NCBI GenBank assembly: GCA_044225825.1
Contig: JBGAIB010000005.1
Span: 1 to 64,000 of the forward strand
DNA: 64,000 bases
DNA from: Bog-950 sp044225825
Lineage (GTDB): Bacteria > Bacteroidota > Bacteroidia > Chitinophagales > LD1
Direction: 5' to 3'
Shown: positions 1 through 9,896 of the stretch, in pieces
How the letters are laid out: every line of letters starts with the position of its first letter
Position numbering within the stretch: the first letter of the stretch is position 1
The notes under the pieces: generated by a model
Database searches by the model: none
The model's input: the letters and a program-made list of their open reading frames with translations, nothing else
Told to the model about the DNA's origin: nothing
Program-made: the position numbers and the translations under genes

Positions 1-3000
1 CTTCGCCAAAGATGTCGAAGCGGCTGCCTGCCTGTAAGGTAGCACCCGTTGGGTTATTGAGTTGCAGGTTCTGGAATTCTGTTTTGCCCGACAGTTGTTG
101 CGGAGCAGTGGCAGCCAGTACCACAGTGCCGGCGCCAAGTATCTGGCTGGCTGAACTTGATCCGCCTACCCAGTTACCGCACAGCGATAAGGTTTTGCCT
201 GCGTTAATCGTGATGTTGGCGTTAGCCTGCACGGTTACATCACCAACCGAAGGACTGGTTGTATTAATCACAGGGAACACACCACCTACAGGCGATGTAG
301 GAATAAGCACGTCGGCGCCGCAGGTGTTAGGCACAAAGTTCAAACTCCAGTTGCCCGGGTTAAACCAATTCGTAGCATCACCCACCACATCACCTTCCCA
401 GGTGTTGGTGCAGGCGTTTACCTGCACGTTTAAGTTCTTAGAAGTAGAACATCCGGTAGGTCCGGTTGTAACTACATTGAAAGCTTGGGTGCCTGCAGGA
501 GTGTTGGTAATTGTTGCTTCACCGGTAGCATTATCAACTCCACTGTAAGTAACACTGCCAATTGTACCAGGACCACTAAAAACATGGGTAAAGTTACCGG
601 AAACGTTATCCGATAGTTGTAACGACCAACTTACCAGGGTTCCGGAAATTAAACCATAATCATCAAATGCACGTAATGTCCAGTTACCAGTTAGAGCGGC
701 TCCAACCAGCGGGTTGGCCGGAATTATACCTGAATACGAACCCGCTTCATCAGGAGCTGCACCGGTAAGATTAGGACCAACAGTTACAGTGCCTTCAGGT
801 GAATAAGTAGCAGTAAATGGCTCATCAGCTGGGGTAACCGTTGTAATGCTGGTAGCAGCACCGGTTTGCAGAACGGTATTGGTAAAGTTTGTACCGTCAG
901 CACCGTTATCAGTAGTCAGTTCTATAGCACGGGTACCTGAAGGATCAACCAGGAACACATCCAGATCCTCTACCCAACTATGGTTGATATTAAGCGTTAC
1001 TTTAACAGCAGTTGTAGCAGTTACAACTCCCGAAGTTCCTGTCAGGTTTATAGTACTGGTAGCTCCTACGGTATTATTATCGGTTACAGCCACGTTCACG
1101 TTTCCTGACGATCCGCTGTTCACAAAGGAGAAGGAACCACCAGAGGTGGCTGTAGCATTCAGCACTGCTGACTGACCCAGACACACCGGAGAAGGAGTAG
1201 CAGTAAAATTAACTGAAGGATTAATAGTAACCACACTGGCAGTTGGCATGGCATCATTTGCTGTATTCTGATCGCCAGCCAGGTTGGTTTGGGCATTAAA
1301 GGTGTAAGTTCCTCCGCTGCCATTCATATTAAGCGTACCAACAGTAAAGTTTACAGAATTACCCGAAGCAATGGTTCCTGTATAGGTGGCATTCAATGTT
1401 TGGGTAATGGCACCTGTAACAGTTACCACCACCGGGAAGTTGCTGATTGCATTGGTGCCATTGTTTACAATTTGCACCACTACATTTTGGCCAGCTACAC
1501 CACAAATACCTGAGCCGGAAGGTGAAATAAGGCCAGAAACACTAGCATCGTTGGCTAATGGCGTAAACTCATCGGCTCCCATATCAGGTGCAGCACCACG
1601 GGCGTCGCCATCAATATCACTTGTTACCGCAGCAATGTTTACGCCAAGGTTATTGAGCGCAACGTTGGCACCCGGAGGCAGGTGTAAATCAGTTGTGGAA
1701 GTAAACACAGGAAAAATGCTCTTAGAATTAGCATTACTGCCAAAACCGGCTTGTATCGCAGCAAGGTCAACACGATTAGATCCGATATAACCCAAATTGC
1801 TGCCGGTTGTAAAGTAATCGTTGTAATCAATAGCGGCAAAAACGGTATTAGCCGCAGCACTATAAATAGCATATCGCTCCGCACCAACTGTAGCACTCAC
1901 GTTAAAGATGTTGTTGCGCAGATCTATACTACCGGCAGTTGTGATAGCAGCAGCGACATTTATTGCCATCGGGTAACCCAACGTATTGGTTTGAGCGGTA
2001 TTGATATTTACAGTGTTGTAGTAAATATTATAACCACCGCCGGTTGACACCATGATACCGTAACCATTATCAGATTCAGTAAAATCATCGTAACCGTAGC
2101 TCGCTACATCTGAAATAAAATTATTGAACACGTTAACATTAGAAGCTGTAGAAGTAGCAGCAAGGTATATACCATTGCTACCCCAACCGGTGGTATTAAC
2201 CTGTTTGATATCAGAAATGCGGTTACCGCTGATAGTTACACCAGACAAGGTGCCACTTACCTGGATACCGGTTACAGTGGCAGAAGAACTTGTAGTTGAC
2301 ACTACGCCTTTAATGGTGTTATTAGTAATCTGTGCGTTTTGAGCACCACCAATAAACAAGCCTCTGTAGCTCAGTTTCTCGCTTGCATTCGCTGAGCCAA
2401 AGGTATTATCGGTTATTATCCAATTAGCATCAAGGGCGGCAGCGCCTGAAATATAGATGCCGTTTTGAGTTGAAATAAATGTGTTGTTGCGAATAGTGTT
2501 ATTCGAGTTAGGAGATTCAGCCGCATTACCTGCCGTAGTTCCGCTGCCGGCGAGTATGCCGCCAACTGTTGCCTGGAATACGCCGCTAAATTTACAGTTC
2601 TTAATTGTGTTGTTAGTAGCACCATCAACTGCACTGGCACTGCCCAGCCATAAATCCACGGTAGTTCCGGTTGGGCTGGTGTGGTTAAAGGTTAAATTCT
2701 GGCTTGAACTGCCGTTATTGCTACCATCAATTGTTACATAATCGGTACCATTTAACTTAAGCAAGGCTCCTGTAGAGGTACCAGTTATAGTTGCATTGTT
2801 ACCTGTAGCAGGCTTAATGGTAAGTGTATTAACTGCACTGCTACCAACCAAAGAATTAAACGTAATAGGGAAAGTTTCGGACGGGCCATAAGTGGCATCG
2901 GTTAAACTAAATACGGTTGGTCCACACAAACCATATGTATTAGCTGCATTGGCTGCTGCAGTAAGCGTTGCAAAGTTACCGGCAGCGCCAACTGTGTAAG

Positions 3001-6000
3001 TGCCTGATAAACCGGTTTGGAAAGTAGCGCTGGTGAAAGCATCATTTGCTGGCACGGCGTCAACAACACCATTCGGATTAGAGGTAGAAGCCGCAATAGT
3101 GTAGTTAGTTGCACCCACAAATGTGTAGCTACCCAGGGTGACAGTAGTACTGGCACCGGAGGCAACACTAATTGAAGGGAAGTTAACAGTACCCTGGCCT
3201 ATTCCATTTACGCTCCAGGTTACATCTACCGATGTAAGCGTTGCTATCCCATAGTTTTTAACTACTACCTGTACTGTTTGGCTACCGGGGCAGAAGGGGC
3301 CTACATAGTTCGTAACACCTGCATCATCATTCGGAATAACGAATTCATCAGCACCTAAGTCAGGTGCAGCAGAAGCACCTGGACAGCCGCCACCAGGACA
3401 ACGAACTTCTCCGTCAATATCCGAAGTAATTCCCCCAACGGTTAAACCTACATTGCTCAAAAGCGCGTTGCTACCGGGCACTACATGTAAATCTGTAGCC
3501 GAAATAAATACCGGCAATACACTTATCGAATTTGCGTTGCCACCGAAGCCTGCCTGAATTGCTGCCAGGTTAGTACGGTTGGTTGCGCCTACATAACCTA
3601 AGTTTGTTCCGCTGGTATAATAGTCGTTGTAATTTATTACCCCAAATACGGTGTTGGCAGCGGCAGAATAGATGGCGTATCGGTTAGTACCAACTGTAGC
3701 CGGAATACTAAAGATGTTATTACGTAAATTAACCGAACCGGCAGTGGTTACGCCCGAAGTTATGTTAATAGCAGCAGGTAAACCGCCTGCAGCAGTTTGA
3801 TTGGTAGCCATATTAACCGTATTAAAGTCAATATTATAGCCACCTCCGGCGGTTAATATGATACCATAACCATTATCTGATACGGTTACGCCGTTAAATC
3901 CATAACCGGCCACATCCGAAATAAAGTTATTAAATACCGAAATGTTTGCGGCCGTTGAAGATGTGCCTAAATTAATACCCAAAGCACCATATCCAGAAGT
4001 GTTTATTTGCTTAATATCGGAGATTTTGTTTCCAGATATCGTACCCCCTGAAACTGTTCCGCCAATTTGAATACCTGACATATTTGCGGTAGACCCAGTC
4101 GTAGAAACGACACCCGAAATGGTATTACCGGTAATTGCGAAATTCTGAACATTTAAAAGAATTAGACCACGGAAATTCAGTTTTTCGCCAACTACAGTAG
4201 AGCCGAATGTATTGCCTGTGATTAACCAGTTAGGGTCATTGGCAACAGCTCCGTTTACATACATCCCATTTTGAGTAGAGATAAAGGAGTTATTTTGAAT
4301 GGTATTGTTTGAATTTTGTGCCTCACCAGCGTTACCGGGGGTAGTTCCGCTACCGGCAATAATGCCAGCTATAGTGGTTTGGAACACCCCGCTGAACTTA
4401 CAATTCTTCACGATATTGTAAGTCGCTCCATCGGCCGCACTTGCACTGCCAATCCACAAGTCAGCTGTGGTGCCTGTAGCGCTGGTATTATTAAATAACA
4501 GATTTTGCGATGAACCGCCACTGTTACTACCATCTATAATTATATAATCTGCGCCATTCAATTTCAGTAATGAAGTTGTTGAGGCACCTGTTATAGTAGC
4601 GTTATTAGAAGCAGCAGGCTTAATTGTAAGGGTATTTACTGCACTGCTCCCAGCCAGTGCATTAATTACAATGGGGAATGTTTCTGAACCACTATAGGTA
4701 GCATCAGTTAAGCTGAAAACGGTTGGTCCACAAAGGCCATATGCATTTGCGGCATTTGCGGCAGCAGTAAGTGACGTAAAATTTCCGCTCGTCCCTACGG
4801 TATACGTGCCGGAAAGGCCAGTTTGTACAGCAGGGGAAGTATAAGAATCATTCAAAGTATTGTCGTCCGAAACGCCATTTGGTAACGAAGTAACAAACAG
4901 GAAGGTATATGGAGTAGCTCCAACAAATGTATAATTCCCAAGTGTAAGGTTAGTTGTTGCTCCTTGTGCCACACTTAACCCTGTAAAATTAGCAGTGCCC
5001 TGTGAAACGCCATTAACGCTCCAGGTAACGCTTACAGATGTAAGGGTGTTGAGCCCCAGATTTTTAATGGTAGCCACCACCGGACTGCTGCCCGGACAAA
5101 TACCTGCTCCTAGTGCTATCGGTGTAGCATCATTGTTAACAGGGAAAATTTCATCGGCTCCGATATCAGGCACGGTAACGTTTCTTGTTTCACCATCAAT
5201 ATCCGTCGTAAATCCTGCTATCGGAGTAGCTTTTGTATTAAGAGTACTTGAACTGAGCACATGAGGATCGGCGGCTGAAACAAACACAGGGTTCACATTT
5301 AACGAATTCGCGTCCTTACCTGTTGCAGTGGTCCAAGCAGAATAATTGGCATAGTTTGTTCCGGCACTCGAATTACGGGCAACCTTATTATTACCAGTAA
5401 AGTAGTAATCATTATAGTTCAGACCAGTAAACATTGAACTTAAAGTCCCGCCATTATGGTAAATACAAGCCATGTCCACTCCGGTACCACCAGTAATTTC
5501 ACTGGATAGAATATTGTTCTGCACATCCAAGGTAGCAGTGCTGGAATTAACATTAATGCAGGAAGCCCGTGAACTGGCACTAACGGCACCGTTCATCCGG
5601 ATAGTATTATAGTAAATTTTCAGACCTGTAACGGCTGCGTTTACCATAATGCCATGTGGGTTGTCGGTATTATTTGAGTTCCATCCATTGGCAAACAGGT
5701 TCCAAATCATGTTATTGGAAATAACTACACCGGTGTTAACTGTTGCAGAGCTTAGAAGAATACCATAGTAGCCCCAACCACCTGTGTTAGGGTTGCTGCC
5801 ATCATGAATCTTATTTTTATCAAACACCAATGATTGGTTCTGTGCTGCAATCTCAACAGCAGCGATGTTTGAACCGGTGTTATATACAGTAGTAATATTG
5901 TTGCCTTGAATCAAAGCTGCGGTTGCAGCAGATGAGCCCGTTCCGTAGGTACCCGTTACATATAACCCCCTGAAAGTAATAATGTTTGCTCCTGTATTTG

Positions 6001-6673
6001 CCAGGTAATTATTAAGAATCTTGAGGTTATCTCCTGGATTGCCCGCTGTACCTGCGAAATAAATACCATAGTAACACTTACGGATATCGTTATTCTGTAT
6101 AGTAACATTATCATAATCCGCAGCCGAACCTGAGGTAGATAAGGTACTGCTGGCAGTCGTGCTTGAATAGGCAGATCCCGCATAAATACCGGCCATACCA
6201 GTATTAGTATTGCTATTACCTATTATAATCAAGTTCTTGATTATAATATTGTTACAACCTAAAGCAACAGCCGTTGTTCCCCCCTCAAGACGAACTGCCG
6301 GCACGTTATTCGTTGTGCCATTAATTTGAATTGTAAGGTCGCGGCTTGATGTACCATTCGACGAACCGTCGATAGTTACGTTATCCGCTCCCAACAGATC
6401 AATAATAGCTCTGCTTGTGGTGGGAGTAGCTGCAGAGTTTATTACCACACCCGCAGCACCCGGCTTGATTGTAACGGATGTGTAGGAGGCAGTAGTGATA
6501 CCGGAGGCATACAATGCTTGAGTAGCTGCCGGCTCGGTGGTACTGCTGTTAACCGTAATGGTAACAGCACCTTGGTGCGTTCCGGCGTTAATCGCAGTTA
6601 TTGCCCCGCTTACTGTTGTATAAGAAGTTGGTCCAACAGTTCCGGCCGTTGCCGTAACCGAGACCTGCGCCAT
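1..6673 (-). CDS. Giant secreted beta-helix/P-domain adhesin-like protein (3' end outside window)
   Basis: One frame is open from 6673 to the left edge (about 2224 codons, no stop); in-frame landmarks were checked at 5167, 3361, 1585, 967 and 61. It encodes three long Asn/Thr/Gly-rich segments with repeats such as NNTIKGVVST and ISGNRISDIKQ, typical of right-handed parallel beta-helices (about residues 1-500, 610-1110 and 1205-1700). Each ends near a GADE motif and is followed by a CARDB/Ig-like domain with VTWSVNG. A segment at about 1840-2020 resembles the proprotein-convertase P domain (DLDVFLVDPSGTRAIEL, GNWTLRAFDDYG). A T9SS sorting tail would be expected beyond the edge but cannot be seen. 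The frame upstream of 6673 encodes a perfect signal-peptide core but has no start codon; see findings. Role inferred: surface or extracellular adhesin or glycan-binding protein. Confidence 0.8.
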   Translation of the reverse strand, partial: MAQVSVTATAGTVGPTSYTTVSGAITAINAGTHQGAVTITVNSSTTEPAATQALYASGITTASYTSVTIKPGAAGVVINSAATPTTSRAIIDLLGADNVTIDGSSNGTSSRDLTIQINGTTNNVPAVRLEGGTTAVALGCNNIIIKNLIIIGNSNTNTGMAGIYAGSAYSSTTASSTLSTSGSAADYDNVTIQNNDIRKCYYGIYFAGTAGNPGDNLKILNNYLANTGANIITFRGLYVTGTYGTGSSAATAALIQGNNITTVYNTGSNIAAVEIAAQNQSLVFDKNKIHDGSNPNTGGWGYYGILLSSATVNTGVVISNNMIWNLFANGWNSNNTDNPHGIMVNAAVTGLKIYYNTIRMNGAVSASSRASCINVNSSTATLDVQNNILSSEITGGTGVDMACIYHNGGTLSSMFTGLNYNDYYFTGNNKVARNSSAGTNYANYSAWTTATGKDANSLNVNPVFVSAADPHVLSSSTLNTKATPIAGFTTDIDGETRNVTVPDIGADEIFPVNNDATPIALGAGICPGSSPVVATIKNLGLNTLTSVSVTWSVNGVSQGTANFTGLSVAQGATTNLTLGNYTFVGATPYTFLFVTSLPNGVSDDNTLNDSYTSPAVQTGLSGTYTVGTSGNFTSLTAAANAANAYGLCGPTVFSLTDATYSGSETFPIVINALAGSSAVNTLTIKPAASNNATITGASTTSLLKLNGADYIIIDGSNSGGSSQNLLFNNTSATGTTADLWIGSASAADGATYNIVKNCKFSGVFQTTIAGIIAGSGTTPGNAGEAQNSNNTIQNNSFISTQNGMYVNGAVANDPNWLITGNTFGSTVVGEKLNFRGLILLNVQNFAITGNTISGVVSTTGSTANMSGIQIGGTVSGGTISGNKISDIKQINTSGYGALGINLGTSSTAANISVFNNFISDVAGYGFNGVTVSDNGYGIILTAGGGYNIDFNTVNMATNQTAAGGLPAAINITSGVTTAGSVNLRNNIFSIPATVGTNRYAIYSAAANTVFGVINYNDYYTSGTNLGYVGATNRTNLAAIQAGFGGNANSISVLPVFISATDLHVVPGSNALLSNVGLTVGGITSDIDGEVRCPGGGCPGASAAPDLGADEFVIPNDDAGVTNYVGPFCPGSQTVQVVVKNYGIATLTSVDVTWSVNGIGQGTVNFPSISVASGASTTVTLGSYTFVGATNYTIAASTSNPNGVVDAVPANDAFTSATFQTGLSGTYTVGAAGNFATLTAAANAANTYGLCGPTVFSLTDATYGPSETFPITFNSLVGSSAVNTLTIKPATGNNATITGTSTGALLKLNGTDYVTIDGSNNGSSSQNLTFNHTSPTGTTVDLWLGSASAVDGATNNTIKNCKFSGVFQATVGGILAGSGTTAGNAAESPNSNNTIRNNTFISTQNGIYISGAAALDANWIITDNTFGSANASEKLSYRGLFIGGAQNAQITNNTIKGVVSTTSSSATVTGIQVSGTLSGVTISGNRISDIKQVNTTGWGSNGIYLAATSTASNVNVFNNFISDVASYGYDDFTESDNGYGIMVSTGGGYNIYYNTVNINTAQTNTLGYPMAINVAAAITTAGSIDLRNNIFNVSATVGAERYAIYSAAANTVFAAIDYNDYFTTGSNLGYIGSNRVDLAAIQAGFGSNANSKSIFPVFTSTTDLHLPPGANVALNNLGVNIAAVTSDIDGDARGAAPDMGADEFTPLANDASVSGLISPSGSGICGVAGQNVVVQIVNNGTNAISNFPVVVTVTGAITQTLNATYTGTIASGNSVNFTVGTLNMNGSGGTYTFNAQTNLAGDQNTANDAMPTASVVTINPSVNFTATPSPVCLGQSAVLNATATSGGSFSFVNSGSSGNVNVAVTDNNTVGATSTINLTGTSGVVTATTAVKVTLNINHSWVEDLDVFLVDPSGTRAIELTTDNGADGTNFTNTVLQTGAATSITTVTPADEPFTATYSPEGTVTVGPNLTGAAPDEAGSYSGIIPANPLVGAALTGNWTLRAFDDYGLISGTLVSWSLQLSDNVSGNFTHVFSGPGTIGSVTYSGVDNATGEATITNTPAGTQAFNVVTTGPTGCSTSKNLNVQVNACTNTWEGDVVGDATNWFNPGNWSLNFVPNTCGADVLIPTSPVGGVFPVINTTSPSVGDVTVQANANITINAGKTLSLCGNWVGGSSSASQILGAGTVVLAATAPQQLSGKTEFQNLQLNNPTGATLQAGSRFDIFGE
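1566..3340 (-). repeat. Beta-helix module C of adhesin, homologous to module B
   Basis: Downstream copy of the 1.8-kb internal duplication. The stretch TVFSLTDATY and the motif NDYYTSG/NDYFTTG occur at corresponding places in B and C. The first module (5150-6673) is a more distant relative with different linker sequence. Confidence 0.7.
3341..5150 (-). repeat. Beta-helix module B of adhesin, about 1.8 kb, homologous to module C
   Basis: This module and the one at about 1566-3340 are diverged tandem copies at DNA and protein level with a period of about 1.8 kb. Matching landmarks are the GADE motif (about 3341 and 1566), the KLNG-D/Y-IDGSN segment and the NNFISDVA-YG segment. The duplication spans the CARDB-like linker plus the beta-helix. 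Confidence 0.7.
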
Positions 6674-7029
6674 AGAAATGGCCGTTATTAAAACAGCCGC
6701 AAGAAATAGTAGAAGTAAATGTGCCCATAATGATACGTTTGTGTCAGGAAATCCTTTATCAAGCTCGGATTAGATCCAAGTTTAATTTGGTTAAAATAAC
6801 CATTATTGTTCCATAAAGGCAAGTCGAATCAGATGTTAAATCCGATTAAGGCACCAAAACTTGGCCTAAAACATTAGAAATCAATTAATAATTTTTTTTT
6901 AACCTTTTTCAAATTTTGTCGTAAAAGGAAGGTTGGGAGCACGAAAGAGGGTATTAAAAAGTAGACAACGAGAGGGAATTTAGTGCCCTAAGGATGGTGC
7001 AAGATCCACTGTAAAACAAGATCGACAAG
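6674..7029. other. 356-bp intergenic stretch without a recognised gene
   Basis: AT-rich DNA between the HerA-like gene and the adhesin, both on the minus strand. It includes an A/T homopolymer run around 6890-6900. Bases 6674-6728 encode, in the adhesin frame, a signal-peptide-like hydrophobic stretch without a start codon. No clear terminator for the HerA-like gene and no convincing -33/-7 promoter for the adhesin were found. Confidence 0.6.
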
Positions 7030-8574
7030 TTATCTACGCCTGCCGCCAAAGCCTAATACACCTAAAATTCCACGCGTAACTTCCTTTATAATAAGCTTAC
7101 CGGCTCCGCTTTTTGCAAAATCCCCGATTGCGTCGGCACTTTTCTTCAATACTGAATCTGAATCAGACGAATCTGTATTCGCCTTCCCCGGTTTAGTAGC
7201 CGGCTGCTCGTTTACTTGAACCTTTTTTAATTTATTGTTCAGCAGTTCAAAAGCACTTTCACGGTCAATTACCTCATTGTATTTCTTAACAAGAAAGGAG
7301 CTATCAATAATCTGTTGCATTTCCTGGGGAGCAAGCACATCCATCCGGCTGGCCGGGCTTTGCATTAGGGTAGCTGCCAACGGTGTTGGGTTGCCTCGCT
7401 CGCTCAATACCGTTACTAGGGCCTCGCCTATTCCCAACTCGGTCAAAAGGTTTTCCGTTTCATAGAACTCCGTCAGGGGGTAATTCTCTGCTGTCAGCTT
7501 AATTTGCTTGCGGTCCTTAGCAGTAAAAGCACGCAAGGCATGTTGTACCTTCATACCTAACTGGGCCAGCACACTGTCCGGAACGTCTGTTGGGTTTTGC
7601 GTAATAAAGAAAATACCCACGCCTTTCGATCGGATTAGTTTAACAATGGTCTCAATTTGGTCAAGCAGCGCTTTGCTCGCTTCGTCAAATATCAAATGGG
7701 CCTCATCAATAAATATTACCAGTTTCGGGCGATCGGCATCACCCTCTTCAGGAAACGTGGCATATATTTCCGCTAATAGGCAAAGCATAAAGGTTGAAAA
7801 AAGCTTAGGCTTATCTTGTATATCAGTAAGACGAAGTATAGAAGCCATACCACGGCCATTCTCGTCTAATCGACATAAGTCATCTACCTCAAAGCTGCGT
7901 TCACCAAAAAAGGTTTCAGCACCTTGCTGCTCCAACTCAATAATTTTCCGCAGAATAGTAGAGGTAGTTGCCGTAGAGACTTTACCGTAATTTTCCTCTA
8001 TCTCGTCCTTACCTTCATTAGTAATGTAATTCATTACCTTTTTAAAGTCCTTAAGGTCAAGCAAAGGCAACTGCTTATCGTCGCAATATTTAAAGATGAT
8101 GGAAACCACACCTTCCTGTGTATCATTCAATGCAAGAATCTTTGAAAAAAGTACGGGCCCGAATTCCGACACGGTAGCACGTAGCTTTGCACCTCCTTCC
8201 TTACTTAAACTTAAAAATTCAACCGGACTGCCGGATGCCTTCCAGGTAATTCCAATTTTTTGAGCGCGTTCTTCGATTTTAGGATTCGAAGTGCCTGGCA
8301 TGGCTATACCGCTAAGGTCACCCTTAATATCCATTAAAAGTGTTGAAACACCTTTCGCCGACAGTTGCTCGGCAATCATTTGGAGCGATTTGGTTTTGCC
8401 TGTGCCCGTTGCTCCGGCAATCAAACCGTGCCTGTTAAAGGTTTTCAGTGGTGCTTTAACCAGCGTGCCGTCAACCGCCTTTCCGTCCAGCATAGCACAG
8501 CCCAAAACTATATAATCACCTTTGCAGTCGTAACCTGCTTGTATACTTTCAATAAACTTTTGTTGGTCAGCCAT
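7030..8574 (-). CDS. HerA/YjgR-like (DUF853) P-loop ATPase
   Basis: A 514-residue ATPase of the HerA-FtsK superfamily, closest in layout to YjgR/DUF853 proteins. Walker A is GATGTGKT at residues 54-61, followed by LLMDIKGDLSG; Walker B is LVIFIDEAHLIF at about 300, and a sensor-like FFITQNPTDVPD follows. The tail ends in a basic Gly/Arg segment (GFGGRRR). I start at ATG 8574 (MADQQKF) because family members begin there; an upstream in-frame start at 8625 would add 17 unremarkable residues. The in vivo role is unsettled; DNA or protein translocation is proposed for the superfamily. It stands alone, divergent from the methyltransferase gene. Confidence 0.85.
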   Translation of the reverse strand: MADQQKFIESIQAGYDCKGDYIVLGCAMLDGKAVDGTLVKAPLKTFNRHGLIAGATGTGKTKSLQMIAEQLSAKGVSTLLMDIKGDLSGIAMPGTSNPKIEERAQKIGITWKASGSPVEFLSLSKEGGAKLRATVSEFGPVLFSKILALNDTQEGVVSIIFKYCDDKQLPLLDLKDFKKVMNYITNEGKDEIEENYGKVSTATTSTILRKIIELEQQGAETFFGERSFEVDDLCRLDENGRGMASILRLTDIQDKPKLFSTFMLCLLAEIYATFPEEGDADRPKLVIFIDEAHLIFDEASKALLDQIETIVKLIRSKGVGIFFITQNPTDVPDSVLAQLGMKVQHALRAFTAKDRKQIKLTAENYPLTEFYETENLLTELGIGEALVTVLSERGNPTPLAATLMQSPASRMDVLAPQEMQQIIDSSFLVKKYNEVIDRESAFELLNNKLKKVQVNEQPATKPGKANTDSSDSDSVLKKSADAIGDFAKSGAGKLIIKEVTRGILGVLGFGGRRR

Positions 8575-8710
8575 GTATTGGTTTACTTTCTTAAAAACGA
8601 AATTATGGTTTTGTACTGCCTGCAATGGTATTACGAAGGTTTTTTTTCAACAGATGAGCGTCCATACCATGCAATAATTTCTTCTTTCTTTGTCCAAAAT
8701 TCTCTGTTCA

Positions 8711-9895
8711 ATGGGCCAATTCCCTTCCATCGTTTTGCATCGTCATAAAACTGAGGCGGTTAAACGTTTCCATCCCTGGATTTTCTCGGGAGCTATTAAA
8801 CGCGCAGATAAGGGATTGCAGAACGGAGATGTTGTGGAAGTGTTCTCGGAAGATGGGACTTACCTTGCCACAGGTCATTTCAGCACCGGCAGCATAGCGG
8901 TGCGAATTTTCAGTTTCAAACAAACCAATAACCTGCAAGCGCTGTGGTTGGAGAAATTTACAACTGCTTTGGAAGTACGGCGCACAGCAGGCCTTGCAGG
9001 CAGTAGGGATACAAATGTTTATCGCTTAATTTTTGCTGAAGGCGATGGCATGCCCGGCCTTATTGTCGATTACTATAACGGCACTGCTGTATTACAGGCA
9101 CACTCGGTAGGGATGTATAATCAGCGTCAACATTTCACCGAAGCGCTTAAAACACTTTATGGTAATGATTTGAGAGCAGTTTATGATAAAAGTAGCAACA
9201 CCCTGCATGGAGCGGCTGATAATCCTGCGGACGGCTATTTGTTTGGCAGTAGCTCACCTAACCTGGTAACCGAGCATGGACATCAATTTAAAGTGGATTG
9301 GGTGCTCGGACAAAAGACAGGTTTTTTTGTCGATCAGCGGGAAAACAGACAATTGCTTGCCCACTACAGCGCCGGCAAAAAAGTATTGAATACATTCTGC
9401 TATTCAGGCGGATTCTCGGTATATGCTTTAAAAGCCGGGGCAAAGCTGGTACATTCCGTGGATAGTTCTGTAAAAGCGATTGAGTGGACGAATGAAAACG
9501 TGCAGCTCAATTTTGGCGATGAGGCAAGACATCAGTCTTATACACAAGATATTTTTGATTTTCTGAAGGCCAGCACAGAACAGTATGAAGTAATCGTACT
9601 GGACCCTCCGGCTTTTGCCAAAAATATGGGAGCCCGTCACAACGCCATTAAGGCATACAGCCGTTTAAATGCGGCCGCCCTAAAGCGGATTGCGAAAGGT
9701 GGCATCTTGTTCACCTTTTCTTGCTCGCAGGCAGTTAACCGCGAAATGTTTGAAGGTGCGGTGGCTTCTGCCGCGATCGAGTCGGGCAGAACCATTCGTG
9801 TATTGCATTACCTCACACAACCAGCCGATCATCCAGTTAGCATATTTCACCCGGAAGGGTTGTATCTAAAAGGGTTGGTGTTGCATGTAGCCTAG
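8711..9895 (+). CDS. rlmI: 23S rRNA (cytosine-C5) methyltransferase, RlmI family
   Basis: About 394 residues. An N-terminal PUA domain (about 1-85, with HPWIFSGAI) precedes a Rossmann methyltransferase with the SAM site VLNTFCYSGGFSVYAL and the catalytic-region motif VIVLDPPAFAKN. This is the layout of RlmI, which makes m5C1962 in 23S rRNA using SAM. ATG 8711 (MGQFPSIVL) is preferred over a TTG start at 8690. The gene converges on RNase R with one base between the stop codons (9895 and 9897), so both RNA-processing genes probably read into each other's 3' ends. The family is certain; the exact target base is inferred. Confidence 0.85.
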   Translation: MGQFPSIVLHRHKTEAVKRFHPWIFSGAIKRADKGLQNGDVVEVFSEDGTYLATGHFSTGSIAVRIFSFKQTNNLQALWLEKFTTALEVRRTAGLAGSRDTNVYRLIFAEGDGMPGLIVDYYNGTAVLQAHSVGMYNQRQHFTEALKTLYGNDLRAVYDKSSNTLHGAADNPADGYLFGSSSPNLVTEHGHQFKVDWVLGQKTGFFVDQRENRQLLAHYSAGKKVLNTFCYSGGFSVYALKAGAKLVHSVDSSVKAIEWTNENVQLNFGDEARHQSYTQDIFDFLKASTEQYEVIVLDPPAFAKNMGARHNAIKAYSRLNAAALKRIAKGGILFTFSCSQAVNREMFEGAVASAAIESGRTIRVLHYLTQPADHPVSIFHPEGLYLKGLVLHVA

Positions 9896-9896
9896 G

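Noticed and set aside
12..2741. Several plus-strand open frames across the adhesin gene
   Set aside because: They lie opposite a continuous minus-strand frame whose translation is clearly a repetitive secreted protein; the plus frames are low-complexity reverse images.
1566..5150. Tandem duplication as a mobile element or CRISPR
   Set aside because: Repeats are in-frame coding modules of one protein; no transposase, terminal inverted repeats or spacer structure.
7235..8515. Plus-strand open frames inside the HerA-like gene
   Set aside because: They are antisense to conserved ATPase motifs on the minus strand and show no protein features.
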